Position numbers and translations under genes: made by a program. Below are positions 32,945-43,549 of a stretch of 64,000 nucleotides of DNA, piece after piece. Origin of the DNA: Pristionchus mayeri. Lineage: Eukaryota > Nematoda > Chromadorea > Rhabditida > Neodiplogasteridae. Under the pieces are notes generated by a model. It was given only the letters and a program-made list of their open reading frames with translations, was not told where the DNA came from and ran no database searches. How positions within the stretch are numbered: the first letter of the stretch is position 1; each line of letters begins with the position of its first letter. The stretch spans positions 19,562,365 through 19,626,364 of the forward strand of contig BTRK01000006.1 of NCBI GenBank assembly GCA_036245805.1, given 5' to 3'.

Positions 32945-34587
32945 ATTATTTGTGTCTATCGCAGTCCTTCGTGCTATATTGAGTCTTTTAACGAGTGCCT
33001 TGAGTATATCTATGATTTGAACTGTTCTCATCTCTCCCCTATTGTCGTAGTAGGTGACTTTAACTGCAAGGAAATCGATTGGCCCTCCCTTTCCCTCTTA
33101 TCTACCAGTCCTCATTCCAACGCACTTCTCTCTTTCTCCCGATCTCTCCCACTCCACCAAATAGTTTCCTCGCCCACTCGCAATCGAAATATTCTCGATC
33201 TAGTTTTCACCTCTAATATCCATCTCGTTGATGACTGTTTCGTTGAACCCCCGCTTCCGTCGTTCGACCACTCTATTGTTCGTTTTTCTCTTCCTATCTC
33301 CCTTCCTCTCGCCATTCCCCCTCCTCGTAGAGATTACAGTCAGGTTGATTGGAATTCAATCTGCTCACAGATTGATTCCATCGACTGGACTTCTCTACTT
33401 TCCTCTTCCTCTGATCCTGACATACTCTACTCTAATTTCCTTACAATTATTCACTCTATCATTGAAAAATACGTCCCCTCCGCTCGTTCAATTCGAAGCG
33501 TGTACGTTTTTCCTCCCGCTCTATTCGCCTTATTCGTAAATGTAGGAAATCGTATAGGAGGCGATCCTTTAATGACTACTTTTCTGCATGTCGCTCACTT
33601 AAACAATCGATCAAACACACTGCTAGGAGTAGGGAAACCCGTCTGGCAAAATCTAACAACCTCAAATCTTTCTTCTCTTATGCAAGTACGCGAATCAAAG
33701 ATTTATCCTATACTATCCCCTCATTAGTCTCTCCCGACGGTTCTCTCTGCGTATCTGACTTATCTAAGGCATGTGAATTAGCACGCCATTTTTCTGTTTC
33801 TTACAATCGTTCCTCCCTAGCCATCCCTTCCATATGTACTCTCTCTTCCCCCGCCTCTATTGATTATGTTGACATCTCCCCTCTCTTAGTAGCCAAGTTC
33901 CTCTCTCGCCTCCCCCCTCGCACATCATCCTCTCCCGATAACGTTCCCTATGTCTTTCTAAAGCGTACCGCCACACACATTTGCATCCCTCTCTCCATCC
34001 TCTTCAATAGATTCTTACTTCATGGCACCTCTCCCTCCATTTAGAAGACTGCCAAAGTCAAGGCAATCTATAAGCGCAAAGGGGCAAAAAATGCTGCCAC
34101 CTCTTATCGACCGATCTCACTTACCTGTTCGTCGTCCAAAGTTATGGAGAGAATCGTAGGCGAGACTCTCTGGAATTACCTTTCCGAGCACAATCTCATC
34201 TCCCCTTACCAACATGGTTTCCGGCCGCGGAGATCATGTACATCTGCACTTCTTAACTCATTCTCTCAATGGCACTCTGCACTTAACGATGGCCACTACA
34301 TTTCTGTTGCATTTATCGATTTCTCTCGCGCCTTTGACTCTATCCCAATCGACTTACTCATTCACAAATGTTCACTTCTAGGCATTTGTGGTTCCCTCCT
34401 ATCCTGGATTCGCTCTTTCTTATTCGGTAGATCACAATCTGTCTCCATCAATGCCTCTTCCTCTCCTTCTTTCCCTGCCCTCTCAGGAGTTCCCCAAGGC
34501 TCTGTTTTAGGACCCCTTCTTTTCTCCCTTTACATCAGTGACCTGCCCTCCTTCAATTCAAATTCAATTATTTATCACGTCAGGCAA
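32945..34587 (+). pseudogene. LINE-A, endonuclease to mid reverse transcriptase
   Basis: Plus-strand non-LTR element that crosses the outer end of the palindrome. The endonuclease region reads ICVYRSPS, VVVGDFNCKEIDWPS, ILDLVF and FDHSIVRFSLP. The frame breaks near 33490-33730. The RT begins near 34000 with a stop in the pre-RT region (TTTAGAAG, about 34040). It then reads SYRPISLTC, MERIVGETLWNYL, HGFRPRRSCTSAL, FIDFSRAFDSIP and SGVPQGSVLGPLLF up to SDLPSF, where an RTE-type element interrupts it before the YADD box. It is dead. Confidence 0.88.
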
Positions 34588-36942
34588 TAGTGCTCAGGTG
34601 AGGATGGGTCTGTACTCTTCATAAGCTGTACTCCACCAGAGGGGTCCAATCGTTCTCTTGAGATCATCGTGCCATCGGACCTTGGGGTGGCCTTGAGGGC
34701 GCGCACGATTGTAGGGCGTCCACACGGTAGTCGCACGCGTCCAGTGGTTGACTTGCATCTCCCGTAACTTAAGCGCCCATTTTGCTTTGCATCTGAGGGC
34801 CTCCTTATTCCAGTCGCGTACTCCAGTGATCTCCCGCAGTCTCTCGTTTCTCATTCGGTCCTTGAGTGTCACTCCAGCCATTCTGCGCTCCATCTTCCTT
34901 AGTGTGACATTGAGACGTTCCTTGTCGCTTGCTCGAAGTGCCCACGTCTCACTCCCGTAGAGTACGGTTGATTTGACGCAGGAGTCGAAGAGGCGTCTCT
35001 TTGTCTTCATGGGTAGAATGCGACTGGCGAGTAGGTGAGAAAGCTTGCTCCATGCAGCCCAACCCAATCGAATTCGGTGTTCCAGTTCGGCAGAGGGATC
35101 AAGGGGGAGAGAGATCTTCCTGCCAAGATAGGTGGCTGAATCAGCGAAGCAGGACACTTGATTATTGAATACGATGGGTGATCGAGTGGTGGTGCATGAG
35201 GTGAGGAGGACTGTCTTCGAAGCGTTGACTTCGAGTCCGACTCGTGAACAGGCCTCTACCAACTTCCTTAGCATCTTCTCTATTTCCGGACGGTTCTTGG
35301 CAATGAGTGCGACATCATCGGCATACTCCAGATGACAAAGATATCTTCCGTCAATCCGGAGTCCGCAGTCCTCCCAGTCGATGTCGTCCATTGCGAGGCG
35401 GAGTACAGCGTTGAAGAGGCGTGGGGACAAAGTGTCTCCCTGCCGGACTCCTCTCTTCACCTGCACGGGCACCACATCTTCGTTCACTCTGATGAGGGTC
35501 GAAGACGACTCATAGAGGCCCCGAAGGAGATGCACGAGGGTTGGATGTACTCCTGCCTTACAGAGAGCATGCCATACTGCATTCCATTCCACACAATCGA
35601 AAGCCTTGGTGAAGTCCACGAATCCTAGGTACAATGGGATATTGTACTCGTAACTCCTTTCAGCGATTTGTTTGACTGCGTGCAGGTTGTCGATCGTAGA
35701 GTGCCCTTTGCGGAAACCAGCTTGGGTGAGGGACTCAGTTTCATCGAGGCACACTTCGATTCGCTTCAAGATAACTCGGGTGATGCTTTTTAGAGTGACT
35801 GTCAGAAGGGAGATGGGCCTATAGTTGGAAATCTTGGTTGTGTCTCCTTTCTTGTGCAGTAGGGAGACCACAGCTTCGACGAGGCCTTCAGGGACAGTGT
35901 CACCAGCCACAAGGTGGTTTAGCAGATCGGCCAATGGTTGAGCAAGGAACTCACGAGACAGATTGAGCATGTCTGGGAGAACTCTATCAGAGCCAGGGGA
36001 GTGACCACTCTTGAGGTGTGCAAGAGCATCACAGCACTCATCAGCCAAGAAAGGAGGAAAAGGCTCAGTAGAGGGAGGAATGGCGAGAGGGAGAGAAACA
36101 ACAGGCGTGTAGAGAGCCTCGTAGAAGCGTTGGACTTCAGTCTTAGTCGCTTGTTGGGAAAGCGCTCCAGAGACGGAGTCAGGCACGAGAAGGCGCTTCT
36201 TGGTTGCGTGTAAATCTCTTGTGGCCCGCACGATACTTCTTCCCATCATGGCTGCATCTTTGGCTTGCTTTTCTTTCCTTCGGCAGATGTCATCACAGAT
36301 GGCGGCACGGGAGGCTTTGCAGGCAATCGAGTAGGCGAGGGCATCAGCAGGGTTTGATCTCAAAAGATGGCGACTGGCGATGAGGCGGCGAGTTGAGGGC
36401 GAAATCCAGGGTGGAACTTGACGTTTCCTCCAACTGTTGGTAGCGGCAGTATGGGCGAAAGCGATGATTGATGAGTAGGCTTCTGGAGCAGACTTGGGGC
36501 GGGCAAGGGGCAGAGATCCGATTAAGTTAGAGTCAGCAGAGTAAGCGCGCCGATCGAAATCGTAACGCTCTCTGTGACGTCTCTGTTTGGCCTTGCCGGG
36601 AAGGGAGAGACACATTCGGACGAGGCGGTGATCGGATATGAACTCGAAGCGACCGACTACTCCACAGCTAACAACTCGCGCGGAAGGAGGGGCAGCGATG
36701 TAGTCTATCTGGGAGAGCGTAGTGCCGTTGGGGGACCGCCAAGCCCATAGACGGCCGTGTCTCTTCTTCTGGAATGTGTTCCATACGCGCAGGTTGTTAC
36801 GCACGCAGGCCTCGGTGAAAGTGCGGCCGCGTGAGTTTGGGGACTGAGAGGCGTAGGGCCCGATATGACATTCATTACCAGGCTCCTTACCTGCCCTCAC
36901 CTGATATGACATTCATTACCAGGCTCCTTACCTGCCCTCCTT
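34588..36942 (-). mobile_element. 5'-truncated RTE-type LINE inserted in LINE-A
   Basis: A minus-strand element splits the RT of LINE-A between SDLPSF and CILYADDVKLW. It keeps one long frame (34594-36912). The 5' junction carries a 41-bp tandem duplication (GATATGACATTCATTACCAG... at 36862 and again at 36903). Only the last part of the endonuclease survives, so the copy is 5' truncated, as is usual for RTE. Confidence 0.88.
34594..36912 (-). CDS. RTE-type ORF2, 5'-truncated (partial endonuclease and RT)
   Basis: A 772-residue open frame. It opens within the endonuclease (TFTEACVRNNLRVWNTF, RSPNGTTLSQIDYIA, ISDHRLVRM, the SDH motif). The RT follows: LLHKKGDTTKISNYRPISLL, AGFRKGHSTIDNLH, FVDFTKAFDCVEWNAVW, VKRGVRQGDTLSPRLFNAV and LEYADDVALIAKN (catalytic YADD). 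A C-terminal region with RRMAGVTLKDRMRNERLRE and RPQGHPKVRWHDDLKR follows. The GVRQGDTLSP motif and this C-terminus are typical of RTE elements such as C. elegans RTE-1. The N-terminal half of the endonuclease is missing, so the protein cannot mobilise the element unaided. Confidence 0.88.
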   Translation of the reverse strand: MSYQVRAGKEPGNECHIGPYASQSPNSRGRTFTEACVRNNLRVWNTFQKKRHGRLWAWRSPNGTTLSQIDYIAAPPSARVVSCGVVGRFEFISDHRLVRMCLSLPGKAKQRRHRERYDFDRRAYSADSNLIGSLPLARPKSAPEAYSSIIAFAHTAATNSWRKRQVPPWISPSTRRLIASRHLLRSNPADALAYSIACKASRAAICDDICRRKEKQAKDAAMMGRSIVRATRDLHATKKRLLVPDSVSGALSQQATKTEVQRFYEALYTPVVSLPLAIPPSTEPFPPFLADECCDALAHLKSGHSPGSDRVLPDMLNLSREFLAQPLADLLNHLVAGDTVPEGLVEAVVSLLHKKGDTTKISNYRPISLLTVTLKSITRVILKRIEVCLDETESLTQAGFRKGHSTIDNLHAVKQIAERSYEYNIPLYLGFVDFTKAFDCVEWNAVWHALCKAGVHPTLVHLLRGLYESSSTLIRVNEDVVPVQVKRGVRQGDTLSPRLFNAVLRLAMDDIDWEDCGLRIDGRYLCHLEYADDVALIAKNRPEIEKMLRKLVEACSRVGLEVNASKTVLLTSCTTTRSPIVFNNQVSCFADSATYLGRKISLPLDPSAELEHRIRLGWAAWSKLSHLLASRILPMKTKRRLFDSCVKSTVLYGSETWALRASDKERLNVTLRKMERRMAGVTLKDRMRNERLREITGVRDWNKEALRCKAKWALKLREMQVNHWTRATTVWTPYNRARPQGHPKVRWHDDLKRTIGPLWWSTAYEEYRPILT

Positions 36943-37924
36943 ACTTCCTCCTAATGTACACTGTATTCTTTACGCAGATGATGTTAAACTCTGGTCTTAC
37001 TCTGACCCTGCCTCTCTCCAATCCCCTCTTGAGATTTTATATAAGTGGTCATCTGACTGGGGCCTTACCGTATCCCTCACTAAGACCGAAACAATGCTAA
37101 TTGGAAGATCACATCCCCCTCTATCTTCACTCTTAATGGCACTTCTCTCTCTACCGTATCCCAGTTCACCGATCTAGGAGTCACATACTCTAATAAACTT
37201 GAGTTCAGCGCACACATATCTAGTAAGATCTCAAAGGCCCGTTCTCGGTGCTCATACATCCTGCGATCCTTTGTCTCCAAAAATCCTCAACTGTATTCTC
37301 GTCTCTTTGTTACTTACGTCCGCCCTCTACTCGAATATTGCTCCGAACTTTGGTCCCCTCAGAGTATAGACTTATCTCGTAGCATCGAGTGTGTTCAGCG
37401 CAAGTTCACCAAATCCGTACTTCTTAAATGTGGCATCGCCTGTAAACCTTATCCTGACCGTCGGCGTTATTTTCAATTAGAACCGCTAGAATACCGACGT
37501 ACTATTATTGACCTAATGCTTATATATAAAGTGATTCATGCAGATGTTGATATAGGCTGTCCCGAATTCCTATACCTAGTACCCCCTCGACCTAGACGCC
37601 CAAATCTTTTTCAATTACGTAAACGCCGTTCCACTTCCACTTTTTACCATTCCTTTCTCACCAATAGAGCACTTCCCTTGTGGAAATGTATTCCTCATAA
37701 TATTGTCATCTCTAGAAATAGTGAATTGTTCTCACTTAGAGTGAAATCAATCCATAATATTGCTTACTCTCGTTACTGCTAATTAGCTCTCTCTTAAACT
37801 TATTTATTGCCATCTTTCCCTTTGTCATCAAGTCATGGCATCGTAATATCATGTCCTTATTTCCCGTAGCAATCATTCTATAACTCTGTGCTGTCACACA
37901 TGATAAATTATTATTATTATTATT
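36943..37924 (+). pseudogene. LINE-A, RT second half to 3' end
   Basis: Continuation of LINE-A after the RTE insertion: CILYADDVKLWSYSDPASLQ, SDWGLTVSLTKTE, then frame breaks. It continues with LLEYCSELWSPQ and LIYKVIHADVDIG to about 37782. A non-coding 3' region ends in an ATT repeat (about 37908-37924), the expected microsatellite tail. LINE-B sequence begins immediately after, so LINE-A appears to have inserted into LINE-B. Confidence 0.85.
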
Positions 37925-39371
37925 CTCCTTAAAGAGTGTGCCACTTCCCTCGCATTCCCCCTCTCCCTAATTTTTGAATCCTCTCTCCTTACCGGCTCCG
38001 TTCCTTCCCAATGGACAGAGGCAGTTGTTTGCACTCTGTTCAGAAAGGGATGCAAGCGTGAGAACGCGTCCGATTATAGGCCCATTTCACTCACTAGTAA
38101 TGTCTCCAAACTTTTTGAGAGAGTTGTCAAAAGCACTCTCTCATACTTCCTCAATTCTAATAATCTCCTCACTCCAAATCAATATGGCTTCCGTAAGGGT
38201 AGGAGTACAACCCATCAATTAGTTTTCTTCCTCTCCCAACTCATTACTAAGCATTGTTCTAAATCTTCTACTGATGTTGCGTCGATTTCTTCGATTTCTC
38301 AAAGGCCTTCGATGTTGTATCTCGTAAAAAATTATTAGTTAAACTCTCATCATATGGTGTTTCTGGAAATCTCCATAGATGGATTGAATCGTGGATTTCC
38401 TCACGCTCTCAAAAAGTCCGTGTTGATTCTTGTCTATCATTCCCTTCTCTTGTCACCTCTGGGGTTCCCCAGGGGAGTGTACTTGGTCCATTACTATTTC
38501 TAATTTACGTTAACGACATTGTCGATTCGTGTCCTGTCGATTCCTATCTCTTCGCTGACGATCTGAAGCTCGTATTCCCATTTAATCATAAATCGCCTCC
38601 TTCCCATTCTCCCCTACAATCATCTCTAGATTTAATCTATGACTGGTGTTTGGCATGGCAAATGTCTGTCAACCCAGGTAAATCGCATATTCTCTATGTA
38701 GGTAAATCCAATCCTAGAATAGCTTACTCGTTCAATGCTTCTATAGTTTCCTCTACTGATATTGTCAAAGATCTTGGAGCTCTCATCTCCAAAAATCTTT
38801 CCTTCCGCCCCCACATTGTTGATATAGTCAAAAAGGCTTCTAAGCGTGTCAACTTCATGTTCGTTGCCATTAAATCTGCAAATCCTCTCGTACTTGTCCA
38901 TGCCTATAAAACTTATGTTCGTTCCATTCTCGAGTATTGTTCAGTAGTTTATTCTCCTCACATTCTCAAGGATAGAAAACTCCTTGAAAAAGTTCAATAC
39001 ATTTTCCTTCGTAAATTACATTTTCGCTGTAAAATTCCTTTCATCTCTTATTCTATGTTTTGCGAGAAGTTTAATTTGGAACCTCTCGACCATCGACGAA
39101 ATTTATCTTCCTTCAAATTCGTTCATTCATTATTCTGCCCATAATCAACTGTTTCCCCATCATTACTATTTTATTTCAGAGAATCTCGCACTCGAGGTTC
39201 GTCTCGCAAATTAGTCCCCCGTTTTAGAGCTTCTGATAATTTATCTAAACAATTTATCTCTCATCGCACCTATTCCACTATTAATTCCTTACCTCAAGGA
39301 ACCCTTTCCCTCTCTTCCAAATTGTTCATCAAACGTATTTCCCCTAAATTACCCGTTTCATACTTGTTTTA
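37925..39371 (+). pseudogene. LINE-B reverse transcriptase, third copy
   Basis: The same element as 19800-21136, but with normal upstream sequence (LKECATSLAFPLSLIFESSL, WTEAVVCTLFRKG) in place of the head-to-head joint seen in the palindrome. RT motifs include SDYRPISLTSNVSKLFER, SGVPQGSVLGP and SYLFADDLKL. A local change (GCGTCGATTTCTTCGATTTC, about 38279) and other breaks disrupt the frame. This copy lacks the frame change seen at 20095 in the palindrome copies, so it is an independent lineage of the same sequence. Confidence 0.85.
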
Positions 39372-39913
39372 ACTATCTCTATAACTATCTCTTCTTATTT
39401 TCTCGAATTCTCCCTACTACATTCGGGTCGTCGAAACGCGGCGACTACTACACTTCACTTCAACTACCACACCGTCATTTTAAATTGTTCCTGCCAGTTC
39501 CTAGCTACTGGATGTATGTATTCGCGCACTAACTTGCTGCGATAAAGATATATATAGAGAATATGAACTTCTTGGATATGAGTTCCATACATCCATGAAA
39601 CTAAGTGGTCGAAAATACCTAGTGCATGCGTACCTCCATTCGATCCGATGAAGGATTGTTCGGTGCAATGTTTAGATGGCACTTTTTTTGAGAACCTATC
39701 TTCTGATAACGTTCAATTGAGAAATTTTTTATCGGATCATTCCTCTCAGATTTCTACTCTCAAAACTCGTAATTGAAAACCCACGTTTCAGAACGTTTTT
39801 TTTCGTAACTTTCGGTCTGGAACAATTAATCTCGGAACCATTTATACAGAATCATTTCATCCCGAACAAAACGTGCAGAGCGGTTGATAGACTTTACAAG
39901 TCTCCATAAAATA

Positions 39914-41204
39914 CAGGGTGTCCAAAAAGTATTGTTACACTTTTGAAACGCGAATTTTTTTAACATGTAGGTCGAGTTGTCAAAACCTGTAATAACACGT
40001 TTGAGCCCACCCTTCGGTGCGTTGAGGGAACCTACTAATTAGTTTCCCATAGTCATGGTTCGTCCAAATCGCTATCGTTAAACTATTATCAACCTTTGGA
40101 CCCTCGGCGACCCCCCAGATTCCATCAGGAGGAAGCTTCGTATTTCCCGAATGACAGTCTATCGCACCATCTCCCGTTTCAAGCAGTTGGGCACTGCGAA
40201 GGACCGTCCAAGATCAGGAAGACCCAAGACCGCTCTCACTCAGAAGAACAGGAGAATCGTGGAGAAGAGAGTGAATCGCAATGCCAAACGATCCATCAGG
40301 AAGATGGCTAAGGATCTCAAGATCTCCAAAGGATCCGTGTGTGCCATCGTTCATTCTCTTCTCAAGTCCTACCCCTACAAGATGAGAAAGGGCCATGGCC
40401 TCACTGATGTCCACAAGCAGAAGCGCCTGGAGAGATGCAAGCTGCTCCTTCAGCGGGCCGATCGTGGGGAGTACTTGACTACCGTTTACTCTGACGAGAA
40501 GCTGTTCTCAGTCGAGGAGGTCTACAACAGTCAGAACACCAGGATCATCGCCAAGTCTCCTCAGCAAGCTGACGCCAGAGGTAGAACCATCTCTCGCATT
40601 GCCCACCCCCAGGCACTGATGGTTTGGGCTGGTGTGTGCTCGACGGGCAAGACTCCTCTCGTGTTCGTGGATCCCGGGGTCAAGATCAACAAGGAGTACT
40701 ACACCAGGGCAATTCTCCAGAAGGCCCTTCTCCCCTGGTCCCGCTCCCACTTCAAAGGGGCTCGCTGGACCTTCCAACAGGATTCAGCGCCTGCTCACTC
40801 GGCAAAAGTGACGCAGGCATGGTGTCGCGCCCATCTGCCCGACTTCATCTCGAGTGAGGAATGGCCCTCGAACTCCCCCGATCTTAACCCTCTGGACTTC
40901 AGCATTTGGTCAGTGTTGGAGAAGGAGGCCTGCTCTACTCGCCACAAGAACCGCGATTCCCTCAAGGCAGCCCTTCTCAAGGCATGGGAGAAGATCGACG
41001 TCCCTTACCTGCGGGCCGTCATCGACTCGGTCCCTCGTCGTCTCAGAGAGGTCATCGCGGCCAATGGAGGCCAGATCGAGTGATCGTGCATTGTTATGTT
41101 CATATGGTCACTGATAAATACTGTGCCCCGTTTGAGTTGTCTATGTTGCTTTTAAAGAAAGATACATGGTTTTATCCGTGTAACAATACTTTTTGGACAC
41201 CCTG
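39914..41204 (+). mobile_element. maT-type (Tc1/mariner superfamily) transposon
   Basis: A 1291-bp element with terminal inverted repeats CAGGGTGTCCAAAAAGTATTGTTAC, flanked by TA on both sides (39912-39913 and 41205-41206). The uninterrupted target is visible in MITE copies 1 and 2 (ATAAAATAGCCTTAG). It encodes one transposase frame. Confidence 0.95.
40055..41083 (+). pseudogene. maT transposase (DD37D), early stop
   Basis: The natural start is probably the ATG at 40055, but TAA stops the frame after eight codons (40079-40081). From there the same frame is open to 41083, with Met at 40151. Residues from 40151 include a helix-turn-helix region (TVYRTISRFKQLGTAKDRPR, GRPKT) and a second one (KRSIRKMAKDLKISKGSV). 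The catalytic triad is the Asp in TVYSDEKLFSVE, the Asp in FQQDSAPAH and the Asp in SPDLNPLDFS. The last two are 37 residues apart, which is the DD37D signature of the maT family. The C-terminal region is complete. A product starting at 40151 would lack the first helix-turn-helix helices needed to bind the ends. The element is otherwise well preserved, so the stop is recent. Confidence 0.88.
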
Positions 41205-41582
41205 TAGCTTTAGAAAAACTTTTAGTTATATGTAACAACACACTAGCGCATCTAAGCCCCCCAATTGGTCGATGTAGATTCCAGAAAAAAGTTCCGAAAC
41301 GTGGATTTCGAAATGGTAATTCCGAATTTATGAGTTCCAACCCAATAATTCTGAAATAAAATTTCGGAGATTTGCAGTTCTCGAACTCATCGTTCTAAGA
41401 TGAGAGTTTCGAATGAGAGTTCCGAAAAAAAAGTTCTGAAAAATGCGGTTCCAGAAAAAAAGTGCCATCTAAACATTGCACCCTCAAATTCATTCGAGAC
41501 ACGATCTTTACTCATTGTACATAATCAGAATTTATCGGGCAAAAGTCACATAAGAAAGCTGAATCAAAAGAAGCCAGAAGCT

Positions 41583-41803
41583 TAAAAAATTCGTCCAAAC
41601 ATAGTAATTATTATACAATAGATATCATCTTTACAGTGCAATGCTTTCATCCACTTTCTCTTCAATCTTCTTCAGTCTCTCATCCATCTTCTCCTTCTTC
41701 TTCTTCCCCTCCTCGATTTCCTCAATTCTTCCCTCGATCTCCTTCATTTTCTCTTCCATTTCCTCCATCTTCACAGCGTATTGTGCCATTCTTCTCTCGA
41801 ATG
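41583..41803 (-). pseudogene. 3' end of homeodomain gene, third copy
   Basis: Minus-strand copy of the coiled-coil C-terminus (RRMAQYAVKMEEMEEKMKEI ... EKVDESIAL, stop near 41638). It includes an extra 21-bp segment (EGRIEEI) shared with the gene at 63071-63586 but missing from the palindrome copies. It is cut at about 41803, where phosphatase-intron sequence begins. Confidence 0.85.
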
Positions 41804-42180
41804 ATCAACGTTCAAAGATCAAACACAAATAAGTAGAAGGGTCAAAATTTCACTTTATTGCGGGTTTCTCCCGCGTGCTCACCTGACGGAAAGGAGCCGC
41901 CGGAGAAAACGTGAGTTGATCTATAGATTGGTGAATACAGTATTCCAGGACTTTCTGTAGGCTGCTATTGTCTACTGACTTTTTGTTCAGTTCGAGAATG
42001 CTAATCGATCACTTAACGATAATTGATTACAGTATGCCCAGTTACCGCGGCAAGACCGGCGAGGACAGAAGCGAAGACAGAAACGAGAAGGAGCAGAAGT
42101 GAAGAGGGATCAAAGAACAAAGATCAACAATCATTTTCTCTGCCCCCCCAACAAATTAGATGACAACTCGAAAACAGATT
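41803..42180 (+). pseudogene. Partial inverted copy of the phosphatase 3' end
   Basis: Matches intron 15, the last exon (41869-41914: VSPACSPDGKEPPEK then TGA) and about 265 bp of 3' flank of the phosphatase gene at 47251-50160, in opposite orientation. The partner sequence is 46979-47445. No upstream exons are present. Confidence 0.85.
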
Positions 42181-43129
42181 ACATACTTACCTAAAACCGT
42201 AAGCTTTTTCGATCCAGAGCAGGTACGGAGCTGAAACTTCGGGAACAAGTGCGCGAGCGTCATATATATCCATTAGACTAACAAAAAACCCGAGCTTAAT
42301 TGAAAAATATTGCGCAAATCACGAAAAAGTGTTGTCCCTTTGTCTGTCCGACAAGTGGCCATTTTCTGTACTCTCTACCGTATCCAAGTAATTTTTTAGA
42401 AATTTCTAATAAATTCGCATCGTGCTTATCAAGTTGTTCACTATCTTTCCATCGTGGAGACCGACCGTTCACACATTTAAAAAATATATTGGACTCAAAA
42501 ATCCGCTTAATCGCTTTGGTATACCTTTGTGACCATTCGGCTGGGTCAGGTTCGGCGGCGCGCATACGTGATCCCGGTCAATATTGTCCGTTTGCATCAA
42601 AACGCTGATTTTGCGATGTTTGTTTGTTTCAATAGTTACTAAACGAATTAACATTAATTGTTGTTGCAATTAAACACAAAATCAATTGCTAATTAGCTTA
42701 AATTATAGGTTTCAAAAATCGCAAAATGGCGATTTTTTAAACTTATTTTTAAATTCTTATTTTGCAGTGTTTCTTTGCTGAATTATTAATAACTCGATTT
42801 ATGATGATTTACAAAATAGATGTTGACCTATTTTCATAGCGGAGTGGCTAAAGCAATGGATTAGAAAACCGAAGGTTGGTGGTTCGATTCCCGTCATAGT
42901 GAAACGCGTTTGCCGTTCCTCAGGAAGTGATGTAGCGCCATCTCCCAATATTTAGCGTGGCGTAGTTCCTCGCTAGTTGAACACATAAATTGATTGCTAC
43001 TTGAATGTTTATCCGAACTCATTGTACATCAATCAAAAAGAGTATAGATATCCACACATGCTTGCAAAATAGACATACTAAACGAGAGTATTATTTAATC
43101 ATTTGTGTTGTTACATAGTCTTGTTGTGA
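42181..43129. other. AT-rich region without a recognised gene
   Basis: No coding exons are evident. It includes a tRNA-like segment listed separately. Confidence 0.5.
42831..42902 (+). pseudogene. tRNA-Ser-like sequence, degenerate
   Basis: TAGCGGAGTGGCTAAAGC resembles an A box, TGGATTAGAAAACC resembles the anticodon arm of tRNA-Ser(AGA), and GGTTCGATTCCC is a B box. The T stem pairs poorly, and the 5' and 3' ends do not form an acceptor stem, so it is not a working tRNA. It could be a tRNA pseudogene or the head of a SINE. Confidence 0.45.
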
Positions 43130-43400
43130 GGTCATGGACATCTGTGACGGAATTGTGACAAACCAATATGAAAAGGACGTTCGCAAAAATTTTTTCGCTC
43201 GTAAGCAGTCCTCCAAAGTATCGGCAAGTACCTACTAGCGATGGCAAAACGGCCTGGAAGCCGGCGAGAACACGTAAAGATGACGAAAAGGGGAGAGAGA
43301 GCTCTCCCGATTAGCGGCCAAACTTGGGTGCGGATGTGCACACCAGAATTGCAAATGCAGTGAATAAAAGGTTTATCATCCCATATGAATGAAGTATTTG
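43130..43400. repeat. Inverted repeat partner of 46670-46840
   Basis: Contains GACATCTGTGACGGAATTGTG and GGCCAAACTTGGGTGCGGAT, whose reverse complements are at 46670-46840. The right-hand copy is shorter by an internal deletion. No gene is seen. Confidence 0.8.
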
Positions 43401-43549
43401 AATGAATCATTAGAAACAAAATACAAAAGATTATTATTTTGGGTGCGCTGCTTTTCTCGATTATGTGCAGGCAAATTCGATCAATTCCTATGAATTCTTG
43501 AGAAGGGATTCGGTTGGGATTCATATTTTTTAATTAAAAATATTCATTT

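Larger units (their letters stand above)
24410..33298 (-). repeat. Right arm of the large palindrome
   Basis: Reverse complement of the left arm, without the left arm's LINE insertion. The empty target is readable at 32263-32280 (complement ...GACCCCAACAAACCATGCAG). The outer end lies inside LINE-A, which runs on uninterrupted past 33298, so the right arm's boundary is set by where the left copy stops and not by any sequence break here. Confidence 0.97.
39662..41482. mobile_element. 530-bp MITE, copy 3, split by a maT transposon
   Basis: Same inverted ends as 21426-21955. The interior is interrupted by a Tc1/mariner-type element at 39914-41204, so its two parts are 39662-39913 and 41205-41482. 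Confidence 0.85.

Noticed and set aside
10985..33298. Palindrome as an assembly or library artefact
   Set aside because: An arm-specific LINE with target duplication, a non-palindromic spacer and several arm-specific base differences are not expected from a mirrored read. Long-read confirmation is still the decisive test.
34594..36912. Host gene encoding a 772-residue protein
   Set aside because: It contains endonuclease and reverse-transcriptase motifs of an RTE element and interrupts another LINE.
42831..42902. Functional tRNA gene
   Set aside because: The ends do not pair as an acceptor stem and the T stem has mismatches.
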